Notes: a model not told the origin generated them from the letters alone. 22,103 nucleotides of DNA from Acidimicrobiia bacterium (GCA_020027305.1 JAHRAM010000124.1:1-22103); one strand, 5' to 3'; shown: positions 1-7,760, counted from the stretch's first letter. Translations and numbers: made by a program.

Positions 1-2181
1 AGCAACGGTATTCGATTAATCATTGATGATGGGCTACCTATAAGCGGTGGAAGAGAAACCTTTGCACTATTTTCAATAGCAATCATAGTTGCTATTCCTC
101 TCTCAAGCTATGCTGCCTTTAAAAATAGACGCCCCTTTGAGTCATTATTTCCACAGTATGCAATTTTTATAATGTTTCTTATTTTGGGACCGATACTGCG
201 AAGTATCACAATGGTTATTTTGATGGCTGGAGCAACTTCTCTATTTATCTTGTTTCATCGCTTGATGCTTTCAGAAACAGACGGATATGAAAGAAAGAAA
301 AAGGTTTACAAACTACAAGTGCTTACCGGGGTTGCTATTTCTACTATTGCAATATTTGCAGGCGTGATTGTAGGGCCAGCCTTTCCAGGTGCTAAGTCGA
401 AAGCTGTAATCGACACATCCGAATTATTTCAAGTTTCAATTGATGACAGAACAGTCTTAAACCCAATTGTCGATATAAGAGACCGCCTTACTAACGATTC
501 AGAAATTGAGATGTTTACTGTAACAAGCTCACGCCCGACTTATTGGCGAACCTCAACGCTTAGAGAATTTACAGGGACAGAATGGAGGGCAACGGGAAGC
601 TATAAGCCAGTGGGAAAGGCAAGTGAAGACAATCCCCCTGAACGAAAGGCTTTGAGCCAAGAGGTCAAGCACCTTTTTGAGATACAGAACCTTGGTGGGC
701 CTTGGGCTCCCCATGCTTACCTTCCCTCTGCTAGCTCAGTGAAGGTAGATGGAGACCTTTCGCTTCTCTACAATACAGACGAAGCAAACCTTGTTACCCA
801 AACTGGCGAATTAGAAAGAGGCGATCGCTATGAAATGATATCTAGTCACCTTGTAGCAACCCCACTACAGCTCAATGAATTTTCAAGAATCGGTACTTAC
901 AATGAGGACATCATAAGAGAATATACAGGGTTGCCTTCAAATTTCCCAATTGACGTTGCTCAAAAAGCTAGAGAGGTTACAGCAACTGGGGAAACCGCTT
1001 ATGAAAAAATGTTACTTCTACAAGATTGGTTCCTTACTGAATTTGAATATAGTGAAGAATTTATTGCTGGGCACAATCAAGATGTAATGAGTGGCTTCAT
1101 AATGGAAGGCAACAGAAAGGGGTTTTGTGAGCAATTCTCATCTACATTTGCCGCTATGGCAAGATCGCTTGGAATCCCATCACGTGTTTCAATTGGGTTT
1201 ACACCTGGTGAACAAATCCAAGCAAATAAATTCCGTGTTGTAGCAAAAGATGCTCATGCTTGGCCAGAAATTTATATACCTAAAATTGGCTGGATTGAAT
1301 TTGAGCCAACGCCTACTAGAGGAACACCTAGCGCAAGAACTCAAATTGGCGACCAAGATGTTCAAATTGTAGATAGGTTAAATCCAGAACAAGAAGAAGA
1401 AACAACAGAAGGTGGAACAACGACAACTACTCAACCTAGAACTGACACTCCCACAGAAACCACTCCCACCACCACTCCTGAAGAGCCTGACATAACTTCT
1501 CTGCCAGAAATTCCTATAAGCCCTGAACCCGAAGAGGTTCCCAGCGAGACAGAGGAACCAAGTGGAACAACTACTACAACCACACCAAACACCCAACCAC
1601 AAGAAACTGAAAACGAAATAGTTCCTCCCGTTCCGCCAGACTCAAGGGGTCCAGAAAATCCACAATCCCCCCAAAGTTCAACTAGCTCTGATGTTGTCTT
1701 TATATTTCTCGTTTCCCTTTTAGTTCTAGCAATCTTATATCTGGTTGGAATTAACTTTGTGAGAATAAAACTGCTTTCAAGCCCCACAAGAAAGGTTAGA
1801 GAAAATGCTGGCACAAAAAACATGAAAGAATTTATTCCGCTTTTGTGGCTATTTACCACTTGGAATCTTTCATTTATAGGGCTATCTAAGAAAGCTAGTG
1901 AGACTCGATTGGATTTTTCAAAAAGGGCAGAAACTTTATTAGGCAACGAATCTCAATATTTATATGTGTTAGCAAACCACGCAAACGCATTTCAATATGG
2001 GAACAAACCCATGACAGCAATCGAGATATCTGAAACACTCGAAGGTGCTAGGGCAATCAACAAAAAACTTAAAAAGACAATGAACCTAGCTCAGATACTT
2101 TTCCGCTGGGTCAACCCAATGCCTGTGGTTAAATTATTAAAAGCAAAAAGAAAACTCAAGCAAGCTACTAATCCTGCTTGA
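1..2181 (+). CDS. TgpA-like transglutaminase membrane protein, 5' truncated
   Basis: The frame is open from base 1, so the gene begins outside the window and the internal ATG at 172 is not its start. The visible part is 726 residues. About four hydrophobic segments fill residues 20-125, followed by an extracytoplasmic region with a transglutaminase core. Its catalytic Cys is at residue 376 (GFCEQF), the His at 419 (DAHAWPE), and the third position is Glu435 in FEPTP, where many family members have Asp. A Thr/Pro/Glu-rich linker (about 460-560) leads to one more membrane helix (about 564-587) and a cytoplasmic tail like DUF4129. The family (DUF3488/transglutaminase/DUF4129) is common in actinobacteria beside MoxR and DUF58 genes, which would lie upstream. 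The substrate is unknown. The last 14 bp overlap the convergent DUF3040 gene. The stop is TGA. Confidence 0.88.
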   Translation, partial: SNGIRLIIDDGLPISGGRETFALFSIAIIVAIPLSSYAAFKNRRPFESLFPQYAIFIMFLILGPILRSITMVILMAGATSLFILFHRLMLSETDGYERKKKVYKLQVLTGVAISTIAIFAGVIVGPAFPGAKSKAVIDTSELFQVSIDDRTVLNPIVDIRDRLTNDSEIEMFTVTSSRPTYWRTSTLREFTGTEWRATGSYKPVGKASEDNPPERKALSQEVKHLFEIQNLGGPWAPHAYLPSASSVKVDGDLSLLYNTDEANLVTQTGELERGDRYEMISSHLVATPLQLNEFSRIGTYNEDIIREYTGLPSNFPIDVAQKAREVTATGETAYEKMLLLQDWFLTEFEYSEEFIAGHNQDVMSGFIMEGNRKGFCEQFSSTFAAMARSLGIPSRVSIGFTPGEQIQANKFRVVAKDAHAWPEIYIPKIGWIEFEPTPTRGTPSARTQIGDQDVQIVDRLNPEQEEETTEGGTTTTTQPRTDTPTETTPTTTPEEPDITSLPEIPISPEPEEVPSETEEPSGTTTTTTPNTQPQETENEIVPPVPPDSRGPENPQSPQSSTSSDVVFIFLVSLLVLAILYLVGINFVRIKLLSSPTRKVRENAGTKNMKEFIPLLWLFTTWNLSFIGLSKKASETRLDFSKRAETLLGNESQYLYVLANHANAFQYGNKPMTAIEISETLEGARAINKKLKKTMNLAQILFRWVNPMPVVKLLKAKRKLKQATNPA

Positions 2182-2569
2182 ACTTTTGTTGCATATTTTT
2201 TCTGACAGTGTTTATAAAGCCTCCGCCGCCACTTTTTGCTTTTGCCGATTGCATAATCTGATTTAGCCCAACCTTTCCTAATTTGGTCAGGCTCTTTTCC
2301 AAAATAAGCAATGCCACAAGCATAATTACAAAACCTAATGCTGCAAACAAGAAGTGCACAGATAGGGTGATAATCATAACTGCAATACCTACCAACAAAA
2401 GCAGAATTGACCACTTCACATTTTTTATTGCTGCGGTGTAAACGGTCGTAGAGGTGATGTCGTCAACAAGGCGAGGATCGCTTCCTGCCAAGTCAGCTTC
2501 CATTTCGCTTAGAATTTGTTCCTCATCATCATTGGAATTGTTAGAGGTCAAATTGTCAGATGTTGCCAT
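2168..2569 (-). CDS. DUF3040 family membrane protein
   Basis: This 133-residue protein has a short acidic N-terminus with the DUF3040-type segment LSEMEADLAGSDPRL at about 20-34. Two hydrophobic helices follow (about 53-70 and 72-90), then a basic, Gly-containing cytoplasmic tail. DUF3040 proteins are small actinobacterial membrane proteins of unknown function, often found near dinB and the division cluster. Here the gene lies 50 bp downstream of dinB on the same strand, so the two are probably co-transcribed. The start ATG is preceded by a purine-rich AAGGGA about 11 nt upstream. The 3' end overlaps the convergent transglutaminase gene by 14 bp. Family assignment is good; function is not known. 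Confidence 0.8.
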   Translation of the reverse strand: MATSDNLTSNNSNDDEEQILSEMEADLAGSDPRLVDDITSTTVYTAAIKNVKWSILLLLVGIAVMIITLSVHFLFAALGFVIMLVALLILEKSLTKLGKVGLNQIMQSAKAKSGGGGFINTVRKNMQQKFKQD

Positions 2570-2619
2570 AGCTATATATTCCCTTTTATTTTTGCTTTCA
2601 TATTTTAGTTTAGTTCAGG

Positions 2620-3885
2620 TTATAGATTTTTTGCCCTCACAGAACTTCTAAATAAAGACGAGCCTAGCTTTATAGAATCCTCTTCAAACTTGTCTCTAAT
2701 ATCGTCTACGAACCTTTCAATTGTTTCCCATCGTTGAATGTATGATGTGTCGTCAAATAGCTCATCTTGAATTCCACCCCCATCAAAATCTTCGCCAAAA
2801 TCTTGTTGCGCCTCTAAAACTGACACACCGACACCAATCAACCTGACACCACCAACAAGTACTTCTTTTGTAAGTAGCTCCTTTGCTTTTTTTGAAATGA
2901 ACAAGGCGCTATCAACTGGGGATTCCAAAGTTACATTTCGCGTGATAGTTTTAAAGCCTTTAGAATATCGAAGTTTTAGTGAAATACGAGATGCTTTATG
3001 CCCAGTCGCCCTAAGCCTTCTCATAACTTTGTCGCTTAAACGAACGATGTGATGGCTTAGCTCTTCTTTTGTGAAAACATCTTCTTCAAAAGTTTCTTCA
3101 TGGCTTAATGATTTAGGAGCAAAGTTGAATTTCAATTTTGTATCCCCTTTGCCTGTATTTTTTACATTGCTTTTTTCACCAGCAAACAAATTTTTCAGGT
3201 TGCTAGCAGCAGCTATACCAACGATTTTTTCAAGCTCGATTAGTTCCATGTCAATAGCTTGACCGATTGTTTTGACTCCTGCCTTTTCAAACTTTTCATT
3301 GCTCTTTTTTCCAACGCCAGGAATTTCTGCGATGTTTAAGGGGCGAAGGAATTCAATCTCTTTGCCCAATGGAACTTCTACGATTCCTTTTCCTTCCCAT
3401 ATTTTTTTATCTTTTATTTTGGGCTTGGCATGCTCTGAGGCCATTTTGGCAATTCGCTTTATGGATGAAATCCCAATGCTTGAAGGAAGCTCCATTTCTT
3501 CAAGGATTTCTTTTCTGATTTTTTTCGCAATCTCATATGGGGAACCAAAGAGTTTCACCACCCCTGAAACATCTAAGTATGCCTCATCTACAGATACTGG
3601 CTGAAGATAAGGGGTGTAGTTATACAAAATTCGCATAATCTGCTTGCTAGCTTTTCCATAATAGCTGCCGTCTCCAGAAAGAAATACTCCATTAGGGCAC
3701 AGCCGTTTAGCGGTTACCATTGGGAGAGCAGAGCCAACCCCATAGACTCTTGCCTCATAGGATGCTGTGGAAACAACTCCGCGTTTCCCAAGCCCTCCTA
3801 CAATGACTGGCTTTCCCTTGAGTTCAGGGTTTTTGCGAACTTCAAGCATCGCAAAAAAAGCGTCAAGGTCGATATGGAGTATCAT
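2620..3885 (-). CDS. dinB: DNA polymerase IV (Y-family, DinB)
   Basis: This is an error-prone translesion DNA polymerase of about 421 residues. Counting from the upstream TTG codon at 3891, the catalytic carboxylates are Asp8 (HIDLD) and Asp102-Glu103 (SVDEAY), and the aromatic pair Phe12-Phe13 contains the steric gate. A helix-hairpin-helix thumb segment (IAEIPGVGKKS) and a little-finger domain follow. The C-terminal SSLF stretch could be a degenerate sliding-clamp motif. I prefer the ATG at 3885, which removes two residues; the TTG at 3891 is the alternative, and neither has a clear Shine-Dalgarno. Only about 16 bp separate it from the NUDIX stop, suggesting one transcript. No actinobacterial LexA box (GAAC-N4-GTTC) was seen at the operon head, so SOS control is not supported. 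Confidence 0.93.
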   Translation of the reverse strand: MILHIDLDAFFAMLEVRKNPELKGKPVIVGGLGKRGVVSTASYEARVYGVGSALPMVTAKRLCPNGVFLSGDGSYYGKASKQIMRILYNYTPYLQPVSVDEAYLDVSGVVKLFGSPYEIAKKIRKEILEEMELPSSIGISSIKRIAKMASEHAKPKIKDKKIWEGKGIVEVPLGKEIEFLRPLNIAEIPGVGKKSNEKFEKAGVKTIGQAIDMELIELEKIVGIAAASNLKNLFAGEKSNVKNTGKGDTKLKFNFAPKSLSHEETFEEDVFTKEELSHHIVRLSDKVMRRLRATGHKASRISLKLRYSKGFKTITRNVTLESPVDSALFISKKAKELLTKEVLVGGVRLIGVGVSVLEAQQDFGEDFDGGGIQDELFDDTSYIQRWETIERFVDDIRDKFEEDSIKLGSSLFRSSVRAKNL

Positions 3886-3901
3886 AGGCAAAAACAGGAT
3901 G

Positions 3902-4411
3902 TCATAAACGGCGTTTTATTTTGAAGTCGTCTAAGCCATAGCCTGAAACTTCATATTCAAAATTGACTATTTCTTGATTACCTGAATTTTCTTCAAGCGC
4001 TTTTTGCCATTCCAAAAGTGGTTCTTTCACCCAATCTGGACTAAGCGACAACAATTCAACTTGTTTTTCTGGCAAACAAAACATAGCATCGGTGACAATA
4101 CCATCTGGATCGTCTACCTTTAGCTCTCCTTCCCAAGCCTCAGCTATAAATGTTTGAACTTCAAGAAAAAATCCACGGTCTGGAAAGTTCACACAAACGC
4201 AATAAATGGGGCCTTGCCATTTATTAACTCTGATGTTAGTTTCTTCAATCACCTCACGGGTCAGACCTTCTAAAACGGTTTCGCCTTTGTCAATAACTCC
4301 ACCTGGGGTGCTCCAATCAGAAGTCTTTGAATATGGGCGGTCGTTTCGCACTAATAGAAGTGCGTCATCGCTGTTAAAAATCAGCCCTCCAGCAACTTGT
4401 CTAACTTTCAT
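3902..4411 (-). CDS. NUDIX hydrolase
   Basis: The 169-residue protein has a near-complete Nudix box at residues 38-60: G38, E44 and REVIEET at 52-58, with the usual Gly before the final hydrophobic residue replaced by Asn59. The metal-binding Glu53, Glu56 and Glu57 are present, so catalysis on a nucleoside diphosphate-linked substrate is expected. The substrate cannot be predicted. It heads the minus-strand group NUDIX-dinB-DUF3040. Pairing with a translesion polymerase could suggest nucleotide-pool cleaning, but that is inference. The start is ATG without an obvious ribosome-binding site, 113 bp from the divergent sigma factor gene; the gap contains a palindrome. Confidence 0.88.
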   Translation of the reverse strand: MKVRQVAGGLIFNSDDALLLVRNDRPYSKTSDWSTPGGVIDKGETVLEGLTREVIEETNIRVNKWQGPIYCVCVNFPDRGFFLEVQTFIAEAWEGELKVDDPDGIVTDAMFCLPEKQVELLSLSPDWVKEPLLEWQKALEENSGNQEIVNFEYEVSGYGLDDFKIKRRL

Positions 4412-4434
4412 ACTATTTTCAATTTAAAGCACAA

Positions 4435-4448
4435 GTAAGACATCTTAC
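4435..4448. promoter_or_regulatory. 14-bp palindrome in the NUDIX/sigma divergent region
   Basis: GTAAGA-CA-TCTTAC is a perfect 6+6 inverted repeat with a 2-base centre. It starts 24 bp upstream of the NUDIX ATG and lies about 75 bp upstream of the sigma factor ATG. Two direct copies of ACAAGT (4431-4436 and 4447-4452) overlap its edges. Size and position fit an operator for a dimeric regulator. It does not match the actinobacterial LexA consensus. No partner protein can be named. Confidence 0.4.
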
Positions 4449-4524
4449 AAGTTTTAATGTTAGATTTAAGCAAAATCTTTGAAAATAGTGAAAAAATACT
4501 AATAAAGTGCTTAAGCTTTAATAT

Positions 4525-5118
4525 ATGGCGGAAAGCGAAAGCAGTCAACCTAAACAACCCCCTAAAGCGTCTGTATATATAGAGGGTGAAACCCGAGAAG
4601 CTATGCTGGTTCGTTTATTCAACGAGCATTATGCATCTCTTGTGCGGTTGTCCTCGTTTTTATTAGATGATACATCAATATGTGAAGAAGTAGTACAGGA
4701 TGCTTTTGTGAAAATGCAACTTGCCGAAAAGGCGCCCGAGGCGGGCAAAGAAGCCGCCTATCTTAGAAGTGTTGTGCTGAATGGCGCTCGCTCTAGACTT
4801 CGCCGCCGAATTGTGCGAAATAAATTCTTGGCAAAAGAGCGACCGACATTTGCTCCATCCCCTGAGGCAGATGTAATCAATGAAACTGAACGACAACGAA
4901 TTGTCGGATTGCTTAGAAAGCTCCCCAAACGTCAAGCAGAAGTTTTAATGCTTAGATTTTATATGGATTTGTCAGAAGACGAAATTGCAGAAACACTTGA
5001 GATTAGCAAAGGCTCAGTAAAAACCCATGCCAGCCGAGGGCTTGACAAAATGGCAGAACTTTTGGGAACGAAAAGAGACAATAATGATAATAAAAACAAG
5101 CAACACAAAAACAGGTAA
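4525..5118 (+). CDS. ECF RNA polymerase sigma factor, SigE family
   Basis: At 197 residues this has the two-domain ECF layout. Region 2 is at about 28-95 (VRLFNEHYASLVRL, then EEVVQDAFVKM). Region 4 is at about 125-180, with LRKLPKRQAEVLMLRFY followed by a helix-turn-helix (SEDEIAETLEISKGSVKTH). It resembles the actinobacterial SigE-type subgroup. The C-terminus is a short Asn/Lys-rich tail. The start ATG has no clear Shine-Dalgarno; a leaderless transcript is possible. The next gene begins 29 bp downstream and encodes a one-TM protein typical of an ECF partner, so this is probably a sigma/anti-sigma operon sensing an envelope signal. Target promoters cannot be inferred. Confidence 0.9.
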   Translation: MAESESSQPKQPPKASVYIEGETREAMLVRLFNEHYASLVRLSSFLLDDTSICEEVVQDAFVKMQLAEKAPEAGKEAAYLRSVVLNGARSRLRRRIVRNKFLAKERPTFAPSPEADVINETERQRIVGLLRKLPKRQAEVLMLRFYMDLSEDEIAETLEISKGSVKTHASRGLDKMAELLGTKRDNNDNKNKQHKNR

Positions 5119-5147
5119 AAACAAGGGCACTAACAAACTAACAAGAC

Positions 5148-6647
5148 ATGACACGAGACGAAACCTCTAGACGGATTAGAAAGGCTTTGGAAGACCATAC
5201 CAAAGACATTGAGCCTTCCCCTCACGCATTGTTTTCTATCAATCGAAGGATTAGAGACACCGATAGAAAGATAAGTTGGTATGAGAAATTAGGCAAGCTA
5301 GTTGAACTTAGAAAACATATTCGCCCAGCTTATGTATTTAGCGCTGTAATAATTCTGATGTTAGGGTTGCTTAGCGGAGTCTTGATTTCAAGAAACACAG
5401 ATCAAAGAAACACACCAATTCAAGTGGCATCAGAAGCTGGAGACGGGGTCGCACTAGATACAGTGTTAGAAGTTAAAACTCCTGATTGTAGAAGTGATGT
5501 TGCTAGCAATGATGATAGAGAGAACCAAGGCTATGTAAATGTTTATTTCCAATGTAACAATCGCTTAGTGGCAAGAAAACGTTCCAGTGCTTCCTCATCC
5601 ATTAAAGAAGCTCTTGAGCTGCTACTTGCTGGCCCAACACAAGCTGAAACACAACTTGGGTTTACAAGTTCGCTGATTGACGCTCAAGGCGATATGGTTA
5701 AAAGCGCCACACTTAAAAATGGCTTGGCAACTGTTAGCTTCGCTACTCAACCCGAAACTTCACCTGAGATTATTTCCCAACTAAACACAACAGTTCTTGA
5801 CCTTGAAAATGTTGCCCTCGTTCAATATAAGGTGGGTGAAAAATGCGCCGACTTTGCTAAAGCAAGTGATAGCGATGGCACAAACGATAAGTGCAACTCA
5901 TATACAAAGCGAGGAATTCGAGCTAATGTGACCGACCATCGCGTGGTTCCACTTAAAGAAGTTCCTGGGAAACGAACAATTTATTCTTGTATTGACGAAA
6001 ACTCATGTAAAGCATGCGCAGTAAATGAATTTAGTGCCCCTTGTTCACCTGAAAAAATAGGTGTTGTTGAAAGTTCTCGTATTTATAGATACACAGGCGA
6101 GCAAAGAACAAATTATGAAAGAGAATGGATTGAAGTAGCAACCGATAATGGAGACCTAGGGTGGGTAGAAAAAAAACGTATTAGCATTCAATTGGGCAAT
6201 CGCGAATCTCAAGAAGAACTAAATCGAGTTGCACTTGATTTTTCTAGCATTACTGCTGAACAAGCTTTATCTATAAAAGGTAGCTTTTCTAGTGTGGGAG
6301 TGAAAGTGCTTTCTACTACCCCTTCAGGGGCTGCCTTTGCCCGTTTTGATATTGATGATTCTGAAACTGGCGAAAATGCTTCTAAAATAAAATTAGTATC
6401 TGACATCCTTACAGGTGCCACAAGAGTGGAAAAAATTCCAGCAGCTGAAACACTGAATAATCTTGAATATGTTACTCTTAAATCTCCATGCTTACAGAGT
6501 GGAAAATGTTTCAGCTCGCTAAGCGACCTTGGGTATTCAACACTTGATTCAGATGAAAACGAGCTCAGCCTAAGCAGGGTTAACCTTTATTTTGACTATC
6601 GGGATACATTGCCAAAAATTATTGCTATTTCAATACACTATTCTTAA
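5148..6647 (+). CDS. One-TM GerMN-domain protein, probable anti-sigma partner
   Basis: The 499-residue protein starts with about 60 cytosolic residues containing an EPSPHAL segment, as in other sigma-linked actinobacterial membrane proteins. One TM helix follows (62-80), then a large extracytoplasmic part. Residues about 128-235 fit a GerMN domain: VNVYF at the start, ALELLLAGPT at 155-164 and a following NGLATVSF strand. A Cys-containing segment and an SH3b-like stretch (about 265-345, WIEVATDNGDLGWVEKKRI) come next; the C-terminal domain is not recognised. No HxxxCxxC zinc anti-sigma motif is present, so the anti-sigma role rests on context alone: 29 bp after an ECF sigma gene and a one-TM topology. 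GerMN plus SH3b suggests sensing or binding of cell-wall material. Confidence 0.75.
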   Translation: MTRDETSRRIRKALEDHTKDIEPSPHALFSINRRIRDTDRKISWYEKLGKLVELRKHIRPAYVFSAVIILMLGLLSGVLISRNTDQRNTPIQVASEAGDGVALDTVLEVKTPDCRSDVASNDDRENQGYVNVYFQCNNRLVARKRSSASSSIKEALELLLAGPTQAETQLGFTSSLIDAQGDMVKSATLKNGLATVSFATQPETSPEIISQLNTTVLDLENVALVQYKVGEKCADFAKASDSDGTNDKCNSYTKRGIRANVTDHRVVPLKEVPGKRTIYSCIDENSCKACAVNEFSAPCSPEKIGVVESSRIYRYTGEQRTNYEREWIEVATDNGDLGWVEKKRISIQLGNRESQEELNRVALDFSSITAEQALSIKGSFSSVGVKVLSTTPSGAAFARFDIDDSETGENASKIKLVSDILTGATRVEKIPAAETLNNLEYVTLKSPCLQSGKCFSSLSDLGYSTLDSDENELSLSRVNLYFDYRDTLPKIIAISIHYS

Positions 6648-6663
6648 AACTTAGGGGTTTTTT
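6646..6663 (+). terminator. Possible weak Rho-independent terminator
   Basis: AAAAC (6646-6650) and GTTTT (6657-6661) form a 5-bp stem around TTAGGG, followed by a T run to 6663. The stem overlaps the stop codon of the GerMN gene. The pairing is AU-rich and short, so this is only a plausible end to the sigma/anti-sigma transcript. Confidence 0.35.
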
Positions 6664-6666
6664 GGT

Positions 6667-6723
6667 TTCTGCCTCAAATATAAACTTCTGCCTTAAATAT
6701 AAACTTCTGCCTTAAAATAAACA
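6667..6723 (+). repeat. Three tandem 19-bp repeats upstream of the lipoprotein gene
   Basis: Three consecutive units begin at 6667, 6686 and 6705. The consensus is TTCTGCCTTAAATATAAAC. Unit 1 has one change (C for T) and unit 3 is slightly shifted near its end. They fill the gap between the GerMN gene and the thioredoxin-fold lipoprotein gene. A TATACT hexamer at 6729-6734 lies just downstream and could be a -10 element, which would place the third TTCTGCC near -35. A role as repeated activator or repressor sites is inference. Confidence 0.75.
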
Positions 6724-6832
6724 TGTCATATACTAAAATTAGAACTATCAAGCTCAACCCAAAACAATTAAACAAAGCTAAGCCCACAACCTTACTAGTC
6801 TAAATCAATAGTCGATAGATAAAGATAAAGTG

Positions 6833-7735
6833 ATGCGCAAAAAACTAACTAAAAAGCAATCGGTGTTTTATAAGAAAATTCTGCCGGCTGTAATAGCGCT
6901 TGTAATGGCCTCCATACTGACTAGCATGCTAGCTTCTTGTAGTCACAATAATGTAGATTTAGCAACAGACACTACCACCACTACTGTTCAACAGCCTGAG
7001 CCAACACAAGCGCCAACCACTCAAGCAGTTGAGCCCGGAGCAGAATCTGGCACAGAATTGCCAACCCCAACAACTTCTTCTCCACCCGCCCCAGTTGCAC
7101 CATCTACGACTTCCAAACAGCCTGAAACAGGGGCGCCTCAAACTACAATCCCTCAAACGGAAACTCCTGATACACCAGTAACAACTACATCCACTACAGT
7201 CCAACTGCCACCAGTTGCACCGCCGCCGCCGCCTCCTCCTCCTCCACCACCGCCTCCGCCTCCAACTACAACGACTACAACCACAACTACCACAACTCAA
7301 CCCGCTACATATAGCAATCCTCTTCCCGACGCAAGTGTAGTGATATTAACAAGTGGGCCATCTCGAAGAATTGACTTACAAAGCCTTGCTGTTCAGGGAA
7401 CCCCAACGCTTATATGGGCTTGGGCGCCTCATTGACCAACCTGTATAAGGGAAGCCCCCCAAGTCGCGCAGTTTGCGAGACAGCACCAAGACAAACTAAA
7501 AGTTATAGGAGTTGGAACCCAAGACGACCTGCAACTAGCTGAAGCATTTTCTAGGCGAACAAACTTTGATGCCGTTGATTTAGTTTGGGACAGCTCAGGA
7601 TCGTCTTGGATAGGGCTTGGAATTTTCAGCCAGCCATCATGGATTCTCTTTAGAGGAGATGGTAGTGCAGCGACATCGGTACAACTCGGCGCCCCCGTGG
7701 AAAGATTTATTTTAGAAGAAATCGGCGGCAGCTAA
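6833..7735 (+). CDS. Thioredoxin-fold (TlpA/redoxin-like) lipoprotein with in-frame UGA; candidate selenoprotein
   Basis: Reading through TGA at 7433-7435 gives 300 residues ending in tandem stops TAA TAA. A basic N-terminus and hydrophobic helix lead to a lipobox LASC (Cys36), so this is a secreted lipoprotein. Residues about 43-180 are a Thr/Pro-rich linker with 15 consecutive Pro and 11 consecutive Thr. The thioredoxin fold follows: TLIWAWAPH, UGA-encoded residue 201, then PTCIREAP. UGA therefore falls on the first, nucleophilic position of the CxxC motif (U201-P-T-C204). Downstream, KVIGVGTQ, a DLVWD segment and the cis-Pro loop FSQPSW (Pro268) complete the fold. Stopping at UGA would leave a lipoprotein without most of its fold. 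The start is ATG; GTG at 6830 adds one residue. The likely role is extracytoplasmic thiol redox or peroxide chemistry; the substrate is unknown. The alternative is a recent nonsense mutation. Confidence 0.82.
7433..7435 (+). other. Candidate selenocysteine codon (UGA) at the CxxC position
   Basis: An in-frame TGA interrupts the thioredoxin-fold lipoprotein between WAPH and PTC, replacing the first Cys of a W-A-P-x-C-P-x-C active site. The reading frame continues for 99 codons with recognisable thioredoxin features. UGA acts as a normal stop in at least five neighbouring genes, so context-specific recoding is needed. Confidence 0.75.
7464..7478 (+). promoter_or_regulatory. Candidate bacterial SECIS hairpin
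   Basis: UCGC (7464-7467) pairs with GCGA (7475-7478) around the loop GCAGUUU (7468-7474), whose first base is G. The loop begins 33 nt after the UGA. That fits the general bacterial SECIS layout: a small hairpin within about 16-37 nt, with a G early in the apical loop. The stem is short. A second, closer option is GGG (7449-7451) with CCC around an AAG loop. No folding program was run. Confidence 0.4.
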
Positions 7736-7760
7736 TAAGATTGGCTTTTGTTCTTAAAAA

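Noticed and set aside
1303..1305. Loss of the third catalytic residue in the transglutaminase (Glu in FEPTP)
   Set aside because: FEPTP is common in actinobacterial TgpA-like proteins, and Glu can replace Asp, so this is not evidence of inactivity.
172..2181. Transglutaminase starting at ATG 172
   Set aside because: The frame is open to base 1 and upstream codons encode another hydrophobic segment of the same protein, so the gene is truncated by the window edge.
3886..3901. LexA-controlled SOS promoter for dinB
   Set aside because: No GAAC-N4-GTTC type box is visible here or upstream of the NUDIX gene.
6959..7300. Minus-strand Arg/Trp/Cys-rich frame
   Set aside because: It is the antisense of the Pro/Thr-coding linker; its composition follows from the complementary codons.
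7433..7435. Genome-wide reassignment of UGA to an amino acid
   Set aside because: UGA terminates at least five other genes in the window (ends at 2181, 3902, 8930, 9980 and 16361), and Trp is encoded by TGG throughout the proteins read here.
6833..7435. A 201-residue Thr/Pro-rich lipoprotein ending at the UGA as a complete gene
   Set aside because: The frame continues with a recognisable thioredoxin fold for 99 codons, and the cut would fall in the middle of the active-site motif.
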